This document shows, piece after piece, positions 33,617 through 42,723 of a stretch of 64,000 nucleotides of DNA; within the stretch, counting starts at the first letter, position 1; every line of letters starts with the position of its first letter. This DNA is from Paenibacillus sp. (GTDB taxonomy: Bacteria; Bacillota; Bacilli; Paenibacillales; Paenibacillaceae). Made by a program: the position numbers and the translations under genes. The DNA lies in the NCBI GenBank assembly GCA_017512705.1, contig JAFWEX010000150.1:62001-126000 (forward strand), read 5' to 3'. Below the pieces are notes generated by a model that did no database searches, was not told the origin of the DNA, and saw only the letters and a list, made by a program, of their open reading frames with translations.

Positions 33617-34879
33617 ATGAACGAGAAATATATATGTAATTTTTTTTATATCATCATTTTGCTTATGTTACTGCTTACAGCCTGTAACCGATCTACTCCA
33701 GCCAATCAAACTACAGATCAGCACACACCTGACCCTCCCTCTACTACTATGGAATCTATACCTGAATCCAATTCAACAGACTCATCTCAAACGCCAACTG
33801 CACCCGAACTGCCACAAGCTAAACCCGATGTTGCATTTAAGGTTCCGTTCACCATGAATTCAATAATCATTGAAAATGATATTTTGGAACGTAACACCAT
33901 CGTTTCCAGCTATAAAAATGATGACGGTATCGTCATTTTTAGTAGAGATTTTTCTACAACTGAAGAGATCGAGATGGAAATCATCCAGTTTGATACGAAA
34001 AAGAATACCTATGTCTCTCGATACCGTGCTGCTAAAGGTATGATTATTAATACCCTGCTGTCCGTTGGCGATGAATTATTTTGGGTGGAGAATCCATCCA
34101 AGGCAACAGATAATAATACCCCATGGAAAATCAAACGGATGAAACGCGATGATCTTAAGGCAACGCCTGTCGTTTTTGTCGAAGGCATTAGCGAAGATCA
34201 AATCGCCGTTCCCACATTAAGATCTCATTATGATGAAATTAGCTGGATCGAGAAGAAGATTACTGATCACATTGTGAAGAGCGAAGCCTACATTTATAAT
34301 GTGAAGACCGGGATCAAGACCAAAGTAGCCACACAATTGCTAAATGAACAACAGAAAAATAACAGAGAAGGAATTTTCCTTGATTTACAGAGACCTGTTA
34401 ATGAGGGATTATTGATACAACAAACCGTTTTTGAAAATAAAGGTGCAAACAATGTAAAACGGTTTGATATTGTTTTGTATCCTAAGGATCATTCCGAACC
34501 TGAAATTATTGTTAAAGATCGTGAAGAGATTTACGATTTTACAGCTAATGAGAAATGGATTGTATTAACAATGGAGAGTAAGACCGAAATCTTAGATAGA
34601 AAAACGAAACATTTAACTCATTCGATTAGTCACGATGAATCGCTACTTGGCGGGTATACCCCTTTTATATATGAAAATCTGCTTATTTACAAACAGTCTC
34701 CCTATATTATGGCCGTAGATTTAACAACCGGAAATAAACAACGATTAGCCCCAAAAGAAGGCGATTACACACCTATTTATAATTTTGGGGATGTTCTCAC
34801 CTTTACTCGCATGGAGTATGAAAAAGAGGAAAACTTCGCTGAATTATTTTTTATTCAGTTAAAACCAGGCTACAAATAA
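33617..34879 (+). CDS. Lipoprotein of unknown function
   Basis: A 420-residue exported protein. The signal segment F-F-Y-I-I-I-L-L-M-L-L-L ends in lipobox L-T-A-C. A Thr/Pro/Ser-rich linker (about 25-70) follows, then repeated strand-turn units such as V-I-F-S-R-D-F, E-L-F-W-V-E-N-P, E-I-S-W-I-E-K, K-W-I-V-L-T-M-E and L-L-I-Y-K-Q-S-P. These suggest a beta-propeller-like extracytoplasmic domain. I know no family. ATG 33617 has AGGAGG seven bases before it. It follows the C39-like gene in the same direction and shares its AT-rich composition, so the two may work together at the cell surface. Confidence 0.78.
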   Translation: MNEKYICNFFYIIILLMLLLTACNRSTPANQTTDQHTPDPPSTTMESIPESNSTDSSQTPTAPELPQAKPDVAFKVPFTMNSIIIENDILERNTIVSSYKNDDGIVIFSRDFSTTEEIEMEIIQFDTKKNTYVSRYRAAKGMIINTLLSVGDELFWVENPSKATDNNTPWKIKRMKRDDLKATPVVFVEGISEDQIAVPTLRSHYDEISWIEKKITDHIVKSEAYIYNVKTGIKTKVATQLLNEQQKNNREGIFLDLQRPVNEGLLIQQTVFENKGANNVKRFDIVLYPKDHSEPEIIVKDREEIYDFTANEKWIVLTMESKTEILDRKTKHLTHSISHDESLLGGYTPFIYENLLIYKQSPYIMAVDLTTGNKQRLAPKEGDYTPIYNFGDVLTFTRMEYEKEENFAELFFIQLKPGYK

Positions 34880-34928
34880 TATTTAAGAATAAATCCAGAA
34901 AAAATTCGGCATAAATTCTTCCCATTGT

Positions 34929-34977
34929 AAATGGCCTCCCCATGGTTAGACATGATCTAACCATGGGGAGGCCATTT
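34929..34977. terminator. Very long perfect bidirectional terminator
   Basis: A 22-bp perfect stem (34929-34950 with 34956-34977) and a 5-base loop, CATGA. The arms carry AAATGGCCTCCCCATGG. It lies between the convergent lipoprotein gene and the sulfate operon. Confidence 0.88.
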
Positions 34978-35017
34978 CAATTTAAATCTATACAAACGTC
35001 AGACTACATTATTCAAC

Positions 35018-36085
35018 TCATAACCCCGCGAGCACCTGATACCACACACCGCGTTTAGAGTACAACGTACTCCGCACCTCATCCCATCCACCCAGATAAT
35101 TGATATCAAACAGTCCATCGGGTGTCGGGAACGCAGACTGTGTCTCTGCAAATACATCCGGGTCTACGGAGCGAAAACCATGCTTCGCAAAAATCCGCTG
35201 AGCATCTGGCGTTCGCAAATAAGCGATAAAAGCCTCGGCCAGCTCTCGATTACCATGTTTGTCCGCATATTTGTCTACAACTACCGCAGGGTTTTCAATT
35301 AGAATCGTACTTTTCGGCACAACGATATCATAGTTTACACCTTTTGCAATCCGAGCGAGCAACTCATTTTCATACGTTACGATGACGTCACCCACACCAT
35401 ACTCGAATGCCGCCATCGATGAACGACCACTTTTGTCCAGGGATTCGACGTTCTTGTGTACCTCTTCCAGAAACGCTTTGGCCGCGGCAGGGTCTTTCTT
35501 ACCTTCTCGCTCTTCTGAGAGCTTCAATCCCGCGCCGTAGATGGCATTGATGTCCCACTGTGCACCGCCAGATGTTTTCGGGTTAGGATACAACACCTTC
35601 ACATCCGGTTTGGTCAGATCTTGAAAATCTTGAATGCCCAACGGATTGCCCTCTCTCGTACCTAGCACAACAATGGAACGGGTGATCATGCCTGAATTGG
35701 GGGTCTGTTTCCAATCCGCATTGACCAGCTTGGCCTTCACCAGCTTATCAATATCACTTTCCATCGCAAGCAGAGCTACATCCGCTTCAAATCCGCCAGC
35801 AATTGCCCTAGCCTGAGTTCCTGAAGCTTCATAAGACTCCTGGAAGTGAATCGATTGTCCCGTCTTGGCCTTCCATTCCGCTTGAAACTTGGGTAGCAGC
35901 TCCCCCAAAGCATCCTTGGCTACGCTATATGCACCGATAACCAGCGTGTTTGATACATCACCACTTGTAGCCTTATCTGACTCACTTTGCTCCTGATTGC
36001 TGCAGCCTGCAGTCACACAGACGAGCACAAGCATCAAGACCAGGTATATAGGGTTCAATCTCTTCTTGTTTTCGCTCGTCTGCAT
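35018..36085 (-). CDS. sbp: Sulfate ABC transporter substrate-binding lipoprotein
   Basis: 355 residues. The signal peptide with lipobox T-A-G-C is near Cys30. The mature protein matches the sulfate/thiosulfate-binding family: Y-E-A-S-G-T-Q-A-R-A-I-A-G-G-F-E-A-D-V near 85-103, Y-P-N-P-K-T-S-G-G-A-Q-W near 160-171 and V-T-Y-E-N-E near 238-243, which shape the oxyanion site. The ATG at 36085 has GAAGGA six bases before it, and the reading from 36106 lacks an RBS. It is the last gene of a leftward cysT-cysW-cysA-sbp operon. Confidence 0.93.
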   Translation of the reverse strand: MQTSENKKRLNPIYLVLMLVLVCVTAGCSNQEQSESDKATSGDVSNTLVIGAYSVAKDALGELLPKFQAEWKAKTGQSIHFQESYEASGTQARAIAGGFEADVALLAMESDIDKLVKAKLVNADWKQTPNSGMITRSIVVLGTREGNPLGIQDFQDLTKPDVKVLYPNPKTSGGAQWDINAIYGAGLKLSEEREGKKDPAAAKAFLEEVHKNVESLDKSGRSSMAAFEYGVGDVIVTYENELLARIAKGVNYDIVVPKSTILIENPAVVVDKYADKHGNRELAEAFIAYLRTPDAQRIFAKHGFRSVDPDVFAETQSAFPTPDGLFDINYLGGWDEVRSTLYSKRGVWYQVLAGL

Positions 36086-36110
36086 GGCCGTTCCTTCTTT
36101 CTTCATTGAT

Positions 36111-37175
36111 CTAAATCATCACCGGCATCGGATCTTCCTTCAGTCGGTTCTCAACAACCCAGCTCTCCGAATCGTTGAACAAATACGCACGATGTACAAG
36201 CACACGAATGGTCTGCCCAATCTCCAGTGTCGTTTTCTCCAGCGAACGATAAGTAATGAGCTTGTGGCCCTCGACCTCTACTTCTACCATCCACTCACTG
36301 CCTCGGAAGTGAAGATGTTTCACGATCCCTTTTTCCGTTGCAGACAGCATCGTGAATTCGTTCTTCAATCCCACCTCGATATACTCCGGTCTGATTAGCG
36401 CACGTGTATGACGATCGGCCACCGCATGTTCAAAACCTTTCAGTTGTGAGGCATCCTCAACTACCGTAGACTCACCAATAAAAGTCGCTACAAAAGGAGT
36501 CTGCGGATTTTTATAGATATCCCAAGGTGTCCCCTTCTGTTCCAAACGTCCCTGACTGATAATCATGATCTCGTCTGCTACTTCAATTGCTTCATCTTGG
36601 TCGTGAGTAACAAAAATCGACGTAATGCCAACGCGCTCAATCAGCTCACGCAGCCATGAACGCAACTCCTGACGAATCTTTGCATCAATGGCGGCAAACG
36701 GTTCGTCCAGCAAGAGCAACTGCGGCTCTGGCGCAAGCGCTCTGGCAAAAGCTACACGCTGACGTTGACCACCTGACAATTGGTGCGGATACCGCTGTTC
36801 GAATCCTTTTAGCCCAGTGAGTTCAACCAGTTCCATCACGCGGTCACGAATCTGGGCTTTGGGTGTTTTTTTCACCTTGAGACCAAATGCGATATTATCA
36901 AACACACTCATATGTTTAAACAAAGCATAGTTCTGAAATACGAATCCAATCCCCCGCTCTTGTGGCGGCAAATGATTGACAACCTGTCCGTGGAAGCGGA
37001 TCTCTCCCGATCCCGGACTTTCAAGCCCTGCTAGCATACGCAAGATTGACGTTTTCCCGCCTCCGCTGGGGCCAAGCAGACCGATTAGATGGCCTTTGGC
37101 AATATCAAACGAAACATCTTTTACCGCATGAAAATCACCAAAATGTTTGTTCAGATCACGAACTTCCACATGCAT
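36111..37175 (-). CDS. cysA: Sulfate ABC transporter ATP-binding protein
   Basis: A 354-residue ATPase of the CysA/PotA-type group. Walker A is G-P-S-G-G-G-K-T-S near 33-41. The signature is L-S-G-G-Q-R-Q-R-V-A-F-A-R-A-L near 132-146. Walker B is L-L-L-L-D-E-P-F-A near 152-160, and T-H-D-Q-D-E-A-I-E follows. A C-terminal TOBE-like regulatory region covers the last 110 residues. It lies one base from cysW and 25 from sbp, within the operon. It energises uptake of sulfate/thiosulfate. Confidence 0.94.
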   Translation of the reverse strand: MHVEVRDLNKHFGDFHAVKDVSFDIAKGHLIGLLGPSGGGKTSILRMLAGLESPGSGEIRFHGQVVNHLPPQERGIGFVFQNYALFKHMSVFDNIAFGLKVKKTPKAQIRDRVMELVELTGLKGFEQRYPHQLSGGQRQRVAFARALAPEPQLLLLDEPFAAIDAKIRQELRSWLRELIERVGITSIFVTHDQDEAIEVADEIMIISQGRLEQKGTPWDIYKNPQTPFVATFIGESTVVEDASQLKGFEHAVADRHTRALIRPEYIEVGLKNEFTMLSATEKGIVKHLHFRGSEWMVEVEVEGHKLITYRSLEKTTLEIGQTIRVLVHRAYLFNDSESWVVENRLKEDPMPVMI

Positions 37176-37176
37176 C

Positions 37177-37974
37177 TCAATGCACTTCCTTTCGCTTCTT
37201 GGCCCATTCCATTAGGAGCAGCAGTCCTACGGAGAAGGTTACCAGCACCAATGCTACACCGTTTGCAGCCGACACATTGAAATTCTCTACATCCTGATAC
37301 ACCAGCGTAGTTGCCGTCTGTGTTTTGTTCATAATGTTGCCGGATACGACTAGTACAGCCCCGAATTCGCCCAAGGAGCGCGCTACCGTCAACACCAAGC
37401 CATAAACCACCGCCCAGCGGATAGAAGGCCAAGTGACACTCCAGAATGTTCTCCAACCATAAGCCCCAAGTGTGGAAGCCGCTTCTTCTTGTTGGGAACC
37501 AAGCTCTTGCAGTACAGGCATGACCTCTCTCACCATCAATGGAAACGTAACGAACAATGTGGCAATAACCATACCCGGAAAAGCATAGACCACATTAAAT
37601 CCGATGCCTTCAAAAAAACCACCCATAATGCTGTTCGGTCCGAGCAGCAAAACGATCATCAAACCGCCAATCACTGGTGATACCGCATAAGGAAGATCCA
37701 CAATACTGTTCAGCAGCCCTTTTAACCGATCACTCAGCCAGCCTGCACGAACCAGATATATCGCCATCATAATCCCGAACAATGTATTTAACAGGGTAAC
37801 CACCAGTACAACCGATCCGGTCATCATGAGTGCATGCAATGCCTCAGGACGCATAATGCCTTGGACAAAGCCGCCAGCGCCGTCCTCAAATGCTCCAATG
37901 AGAATACGCCCGAGAGGAATGATCAACAGCAGCGTAAAAACAGCAAAGGTCAGTCCAATTAACAGTCTTCTCAT
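37177..37974 (-). CDS. cysW: Sulfate ABC transporter permease CysW
   Basis: A 265-residue permease with six membrane helices. The coupling motif region E-E-A-A-S-T-L-G-A-Y-G-W-R-T-F-W-S-V-T-W-P-S-I lies near 163-185. D-L-P-Y-A-V-S-P-V-I-G-G-L is near 93-105 and S-L-G-E-F-G-A-V-L-V-V-S-G-N near 202-215. The start overlaps the cysT stop (ATGA). It forms the heterodimeric channel with CysT. Confidence 0.93.
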   Translation of the reverse strand: MRRLLIGLTFAVFTLLLIIPLGRILIGAFEDGAGGFVQGIMRPEALHALMMTGSVVLVVTLLNTLFGIMMAIYLVRAGWLSDRLKGLLNSIVDLPYAVSPVIGGLMIVLLLGPNSIMGGFFEGIGFNVVYAFPGMVIATLFVTFPLMVREVMPVLQELGSQQEEAASTLGAYGWRTFWSVTWPSIRWAVVYGLVLTVARSLGEFGAVLVVSGNIMNKTQTATTLVYQDVENFNVSAANGVALVLVTFSVGLLLLMEWAKKRKEVH

Positions 37975-38786
37975 CGTCTTCTCCCCCGCATCTGTACCAG
38001 ATTGATCAGCCAGAGGATCAGGAAGGAGAGCGTCAGAAGCAACACGGATACCGCAGCCGCTCCGGTCGGATTATCACTTTCAATCTCTCCATAGATGAAG
38101 ACAGAAGCTGTAAGCGTTCTGCCTGGAATATTACCTGCAACCAGTACAACCGCTCCGAATTCAGCCAGTGCTCTCGAAAAGGCCAACATCCCGCCGCTGA
38201 TCATACCAGGAGCCATCGAAGGCAGAATAACCTGCATGAACGTGCGAGCCTTGGAAGCCCCCATGGTGTACGAAGCCTCTTCCTCGGAGGGATCGATCTC
38301 TTCCAGTAAAGGTTGCACTGCCCGGATGACAAAAGGAAAGGTTACAAACGTCATTGCAATCACAATTGCAGGCTGATGAAATACAATTTCGAAGCCCATG
38401 GATTCCGCCAGTTTTCCTACAGCACTCACCGGACCGAGTAGAAGCATAATCATCAGACCGCCTACGGCTGTAGGCAAGGCAAATGGTAAATCGACGAGAC
38501 TGTTGAGTAATGATCTACCAACGAATCGGTATCTCGTCAGCACCCAGGCAATCATGGTGCCTAGAATCACATTAAGTAGCGCGGCGACCACGGCCAGACG
38601 CACCGTCAAGAGGACCGCTTTCCATGCGATCGGGTCCATAATACTCTCGGCGAAGTTGCTCCATCCTTCGGAGAAAGAATTGGCGTACACACCGATGATC
38701 GGAAGCACAATGAGTACGATAAAATATAACAAAACAGTGCTACGAAATCCCCAAGTCCATCCCTTGTGACGAAGAACGGTATTCAT
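37971..38786 (-). CDS. cysT: Sulfate ABC transporter permease CysT
   Basis: A 271-residue permease and the first gene of the operon. The family segments are D-L-P-F-A-L-P-T-A-V-G-G-L near 100-112, E-E-A-S-Y-T-M-G-A-S-K-A-R-T-F near 170-184 and A-L-A-E-F-G-A-V-V-L-V-A-G-N-I-P near 212-227. The RBS is GGGAGGGAAC. No SAM riboswitch or obvious operator was recognised upstream. Confidence 0.93.
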   Translation of the reverse strand: MNTVLRHKGWTWGFRSTVLLYFIVLIVLPIIGVYANSFSEGWSNFAESIMDPIAWKAVLLTVRLAVVAALLNVILGTMIAWVLTRYRFVGRSLLNSLVDLPFALPTAVGGLMIMLLLGPVSAVGKLAESMGFEIVFHQPAIVIAMTFVTFPFVIRAVQPLLEEIDPSEEEASYTMGASKARTFMQVILPSMAPGMISGGMLAFSRALAEFGAVVLVAGNIPGRTLTASVFIYGEIESDNPTGAAAVSVLLLTLSFLILWLINLVQMRGRRR

Positions 38787-39153
38787 TACTGTGTTCCCTC
38801 CCAGCCTCCGGCTTTCACTCCGGTCGGCAGTCTAACTGACTATACGACAATTTCCTAAGTTGGATAAGTTTACTTTAACATTATTCCCATTAGTCTACTT
38901 GGTTTTTTTCTTATCTGATACTTTACCAGTTTGCAGTGCTAATCGTCAATGCTTTTATTTGAACTTATGGATGCAATCTTTTTGTTCAAAAATTCGTTGA
39001 ATAAGCACCAATATAACTGTGTTTCTCGCTAATTTTTTCTGGCTTACCCTTGCTTCTGATTAAAACTTGGTTTGTTTCGTTAGATCTGGTTAAGGTACAA
39101 TTTAGAGAGTTGCATTTTAGAGGAAGTACTACAACGATAGGGAGCGATTATAT
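38787..39153. other. Divergent intergenic region between cysT and yjbQ
   Basis: About 370 AT-rich bases. The rightward half holds a yjbQ promoter. On the leftward side I see TATAGT at about 38838-38843 with only a poor -35, and a small GTCAG/CTGAC-type dyad nearby. No S-box, T-box or other RNA motif is visible. Confidence 0.4.
39072..39101 (+). promoter_or_regulatory. Probable sigma-A promoter of yjbQ
   Basis: TTGTTT (39072-39077), an 18-base spacer and TACAAT (39096-39101), about 50 bases before the start. Confidence 0.5.
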
Positions 39154-39555
39154 ATGTTGTATACCCAAAGTTTATCCACATCTGTGCGAGATGAAATGAA
39201 AGATATCACTCGAGATGTAAGACAAGTTGTGCAGAGCAGTGGCATACAAAATGGTACCGTGCTCATCTACTGCCCGCATACAACCGCCGGTATTGCCATT
39301 AATGAAAATGCGGATCCTGATGTAAAACATGATGTACTGTTACGCCTGGATGAAGTCTATCCATGGGAGCATCCCCAATATCGACATGCGGAAGGGAATA
39401 CGGCATCTCATCTTAAGTCGATTACTACCGGTCCGTCACAGACCGTTATTCTCCATGAAGGCAGGCTGCTTTTGGGCCGCTGGCAAGGTATCTATTTTTG
39501 CGAATTTGATGGACCGCGTAATCGGGAGTATTTCATTAAGATCATGGAAGGGTAG
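39154..39555 (+). CDS. yjbQ: YjbQ family protein (UPF0047)
   Basis: A 133-residue soluble protein with the full family signature: Y-C-P-H-T-T-A-G-I-A-I-N-E-N-A-D-P-D-V near 39-57, H-R-less H-A-E-G-N-T-A-S-H-L-K near 78-88 and L-G-R-W-Q-G-I-Y-F-C-E-F-D-G-P-R near 106-121. Members form trimers with conserved histidines. A weak thiamine phosphate synthase activity has been reported for the family, but the physiological role is unsettled. It is monocistronic with promoter and terminator. Confidence 0.93.
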   Translation: MLYTQSLSTSVRDEMKDITRDVRQVVQSSGIQNGTVLIYCPHTTAGIAINENADPDVKHDVLLRLDEVYPWEHPQYRHAEGNTASHLKSITTGPSQTVILHEGRLLLGRWQGIYFCEFDGPRNREYFIKIMEG

Positions 39556-39577
39556 TTATAACTCTAAAAATCAAAAT

Positions 39578-39623
39578 AAAACAGGCGATCCACCCTGTAT
39601 TGGGGTTCGGAATCGCCTGTTTG
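39578..39623 (+). terminator. Intrinsic terminator of yjbQ
   Basis: ACAGGCGAT (39581-39589) pairs with ATCGCCTGT (39612-39620), with a further inner CCC/GGG pairing. A short TTTGT follows. Confidence 0.75.
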
Positions 39624-39747
39624 TCTCTAATGTGTATAAATTTATTAACTTTCGCGAGATAACGTTATAAAGAATTAATGTTATGACCAATCACCGTCCT
39701 GAAGTATAAGAGCACAAGAAAAAGTGTTACATATTGCACACAAGCTG

Positions 39748-40332
39748 TTAACCTATGTTACGGCACAACACTTTAACATGAGACTGCGCAGAAGACTCGA
39801 TCTCCGCAAACGTCAAACGATCTTGTATATAATAGGATATGAATCCATGGATGGCAAGAAACAATGTACGCGGCACATGCTCGATGTCCTCTTCAGAACA
39901 GCCTTCTTCCTTCATGTACTTCACGATAATGGACCCAAAAAGTTCGAAACAACGTCCCTGTTCGGTACGACAATAGGACAATAATTCTTCATCCCGAATC
40001 ATAAACATGATTTCATACTGATACGGATTCTCTAGACCAAAACGAATAAATTCCATTAATATATGTTCAACCCTGCTCACGCCATCTGTCTCTGGCCTGA
40101 CCATCGCTTGCAACAGCAACTGTCTCAAGTGGTTGAAATCTTCCACCACGATCGCATAGAACAGCTCTGCTTTTTCCTTAAAATGATAATACAGCGACCC
40201 ATGACTATAGCCCAGATGCTGGCCGATGCTTCGCATCGAAATGGCGCGGTATCCCTTGGTAATAAAAAGGTGTCTCGCTGCCTCCAATATCCGCTCCCTC
40301 GACAACTCCTGTTCGACTGCTCTTCTAGCCAT
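39748..40332 (-). CDS. TetR-family transcriptional regulator
   Basis: A 194-residue regulator. It opens with S-R-E-R-I-L-E-A-A-R-H-L-F-I-T-K-G-Y, then the helix-turn-helix I-S-M-R-S-I-G-Q-H-L-G-Y-S-H-G-S-L-Y-Y-H-F-K-E-K near 36-59. The C-terminal half is helical, with Cys and Met residues scattered, and binds an unknown ligand. It lies five bases downstream of the IMPACT-family gene on the same strand, so the two may be co-transcribed. No divergent target is adjacent. Confidence 0.9.
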   Translation of the reverse strand: MARRAVEQELSRERILEAARHLFITKGYRAISMRSIGQHLGYSHGSLYYHFKEKAELFYAIVVEDFNHLRQLLLQAMVRPETDGVSRVEHILMEFIRFGLENPYQYEIMFMIRDEELLSYCRTEQGRCFELFGSIIVKYMKEEGCSEEDIEHVPRTLFLAIHGFISYYIQDRLTFAEIESSAQSHVKVLCRNIG

Positions 40333-40337
40333 ACATT

Positions 40338-40970
40338 TTATTCCCCTTCAATAAAATAAAGCCGCTGTCCCTCCGTGATCCGGGATTGCCCTTGCGTCAA
40401 ATCCGTGATCCAGGCGATAAAAGCCTCGGTTTCATTATCCGGCGGAAGACAAGTCAACGTAACTTTATCGGTGAAAGTCGTTTCACCCGTACGCACTTCC
40501 CGGCTCCTTAACTCATTTTCCACTTTACCTAGCCACGTATAGTCCAGCTCAACAAATACTTCACGATGCAGTACCTGGGTAATGACCTCTCCTGCCTCAA
40601 TAGCTGCCACTGCTCCATCCGTATATGCACGGATCAGTCCGCCAGCACCAAGCATAATTCCCCCGAAATAACGTGTGACAACAATAGCTACATTTTTTAA
40701 GTGCTGATTCTTGATTACTTCTAGAATCGGTTTGCCTGCTGTACCACTCGGTTCCCCATCATCAGATTGCTTCTGAATCTCATCCCGCTCTCCAATCATG
40801 TACGCCGAGCAGTTATGTGTTGCGTTCCAATGTTTTTTCTTAATATCATCAATAAAAGCAATAGCTTCTTCTTCAGTTGTAACCGGCATAATATGACCGA
40901 TAAAACGTGATTTTTTAATTACGATCTCCAGCTGACCTGGTCCGCGCACTGTTCGATAACGTTCCATCAT
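40338..40970 (-). CDS. yigZ: YigZ/IMPACT family protein
   Basis: About 210 residues. The UPF0029 N-terminal domain contains K-K-S-R-F-I-G-H, H-N-C-S-A-Y and D-D-G-E-P-S-G-T-A-G-K-P-I-L near 70-85, then V-T-R-Y-F-G-G-I-M-L-G-A-G-G-L-I-R-A-Y, the family hallmark. A C-terminal domain of about 70 residues (DUF1949-like) follows. The bacterial role is unclear, with the eukaryotic relative acting on Gcn2. Start: ATG 40970 (M-M-E-R-Y-R-T-V), with GGAT eight bases before it. The longer reading to 41045 has no RBS. Confidence 0.9.
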   Translation of the reverse strand: MMERYRTVRGPGQLEIVIKKSRFIGHIMPVTTEEEAIAFIDDIKKKHWNATHNCSAYMIGERDEIQKQSDDGEPSGTAGKPILEVIKNQHLKNVAIVVTRYFGGIMLGAGGLIRAYTDGAVAAIEAGEVITQVLHREVFVELDYTWLGKVENELRSREVRTGETTFTDKVTLTCLPPDNETEAFIAWITDLTQGQSRITEGQRLYFIEGE

Positions 40971-41056
40971 TTCTAATCCAACTTTCTGAAATCTTCTGAT
41001 GCTAGTCTTTATTCCATCATTCAGGTTAAGATCACTGTTAAACATCGTCCATTTAA

Positions 41057-41093
41057 AAGAAAGCAGTTCTCCGCATAACGCGGATGAACTGCT
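41057..41093 (-). terminator. Intrinsic terminator of pgi
   Basis: Leftward, AGCAGTTCATCCGC pairs with GCGGAGAACTGCT (one mismatch) around GTTAT, followed by TTCTTTT. It lies 95 bases past the pgi stop. Confidence 0.85.
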
Positions 41094-41189
41094 CTGGTTA
41101 ATTCCATTCAGGAAACGATCCTCTGCAAAGCATCGATTCCCGGATGGACTTAACGATCTTTTATTAAACTATATGAGCTAAGCCATGAA

Positions 41190-42545
41190 TTATTCAGAAA
41201 GTCTCGCTTCAAGCGCTGCTTTCTCTTCCTCAAAGCCTGGTTTGCCCAACAACGCAAACATATTTTTCTTGTATGCTTCCACGCCTGGTTGGTCAAATGG
41301 ATTCACACCCAGCAGATAACCGCTGATGCCGCATGCTTTTTCAAAGAAGTATACCAGATATCCAAAGGAATATGGAGTCATATCTGGAATGTTCACAATC
41401 AGATTCGGAACTTGACCATCTGTATGTGCGAGCAGTGTTCCTTGGAATGCCTTTTTGTTAACGAAATCCATTGTTTTGCCTTCCAGGAAGTTCAGGCCAT
41501 CGAGGTCGTCCGGATCAGCTTCGATGGAAATATGCTCAGAAACTTCAGAGACTTGGATAACCGTTTCGAAAATATTCCGGGTACCTTCCTGAATGAATTG
41601 ACCCATGGAGTGCAAGTCTGTGGAGAAATCCACAGATGCTGGATAGATCCCTTTGTAATCCTTACCTTCACTTTCACCGAAGAGCTGTTTCCACCACTCG
41701 GATACGAAGTGCAAGGATGGCTCATAGTTCACGAGAATCTCTGTGCCTTTGCCTTTGCGATACAATGCGTTACGAACAGCAGCATATTGATAAGCTTCAT
41801 TCTCAGCTACATTCGGGTTGCTGTATTCCTTGGAAGCGTCAGCTGCACCTTGCATCATTTCTTCGATGTTGATACCTGCTGTTGCGATCGGCAACAAACC
41901 TACTGCTGTAAGTACGGAATAACGTCCACCTACATCATCCGGGATGATGAAAGACTCATATCCTTCTTCATTAGCAAGTTTTTTGAGTGCTCCACGCTCT
42001 TTATCTGTTGTTGCATAGATACGTTTGCGGGCTTCCTCTTTACCGTATTTTTTCTCCAGAGCTGCACGGAAAATACGGAAAGCAATTGCCGGTTCTGTGG
42101 TTGTACCGGATTTAGAAATGACGTTCACGGAGAAGTCTTTACCTTCTACCAGATCCAGCAAATGTGTTACATACGTAGAGCTGATGTTGTTTCCTGCAAA
42201 ATAAATTTCTGGTGTTTTGCGTTTGTCTTTCGGCAAGTTGTTATAGAAGGAGTGCGTCAACATTTCAATCGCTGCGCGCGCTCCAAGGTAAGATCCGCCG
42301 ATACCGATAACGATCAGCACTTCCGAATCACTTTGGATTTTGGCAGCCGCTTTTTGAATGCGAGCAAACTCTTCTTTGTCGTACGCTGTTGGCAGGTCAA
42401 TCCAGCCCAGATAGTCGGAACCTGTTCCGGTACCGTTATGTAGCTGCTCATGTGCCAAACGAATAGGTTCAGCGAAATAGTCTACTTCGTGCTGGTTCAC
42501 AAATTGCAAAGCGGTGCTATAGTCGAATTTCACTTTTTTTGCCAT
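41190..42545 (-). CDS. pgi: Glucose-6-phosphate isomerase
   Basis: A 451-residue cytosolic enzyme. It interconverts glucose-6-phosphate and fructose-6-phosphate. The length is that of the compact Bacillus-type family. Motifs: [13 protein letters not shown] near 80-92, the sugar-isomerase segment [13 protein letters not shown] near 139-151, [13 protein letters not shown] near 204-216 and the late [10 protein letters not shown] segment. AGGAGG precedes the ATG. It is on the same strand as ppnP and tkt, but each gene has its own terminator. Confidence 0.97.
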   Translation of the reverse strand: MAKKVKFDYSTALQFVNQHEVDYFAEPIRLAHEQLHNGTGTGSDYLGWIDLPTAYDKEEFARIQKAAAKIQSDSEVLIVIGIGGSYLGARAAIEMLTHSFYNNLPKDKRKTPEIYFAGNNISSTYVTHLLDLVEGKDFSVNVISKSGTTTEPAIAFRIFRAALEKKYGKEEARKRIYATTDKERGALKKLANEEGYESFIIPDDVGGRYSVLTAVGLLPIATAGINIEEMMQGAADASKEYSNPNVAENEAYQYAAVRNALYRKGKGTEILVNYEPSLHFVSEWWKQLFGESEGKDYKGIYPASVDFSTDLHSMGQFIQEGTRNIFETVIQVSEVSEHISIEADPDDLDGLNFLEGKTMDFVNKKAFQGTLLAHTDGQVPNLIVNIPDMTPYSFGYLVYFFEKACGISGYLLGVNPFDQPGVEAYKKNMFALLGKPGFEEEKAALEARLSE

Positions 42546-42671
42546 GATCTCAAAAACCTCCTGATATCGGTATATTACTCCGTTTTCATGTTAAACAACT
42601 TGTCCTTAGGATACTTCAAATCCATCAGGCTGACAAGCTTACGCAGAACTTGACTGTCACAGCCAAGAAGC

Positions 42672-42718
42672 AAAAAGGGCAAATCGAATCCGCAGTATTG
42701 CGGTTCGAGTTCCCCTTC
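42672..42718 (-). terminator. Intrinsic terminator of ppnP
   Basis: Leftward, GGGGAACTCGAACCGCA pairs with TGCGGATTCGATTTGCCC (with small bulges) and is followed by TTTTTG. Confidence 0.8.
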
Positions 42719-42723
42719 TTGAG

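Noticed and set aside
38787-39153. Possible SAM or other sulfur riboswitch before the sulfate operon
   Set aside because: No S-box core, kink-turn or terminator pair is visible. The region looks like plain promoter DNA.
41289-42443. Long rightward ORF of 384 codons opposite pgi
   Set aside because: It is an antisense shadow of pgi with a Cys/Phe/His-rich composition and no RBS or known motifs. The pgi frame has full family motifs.
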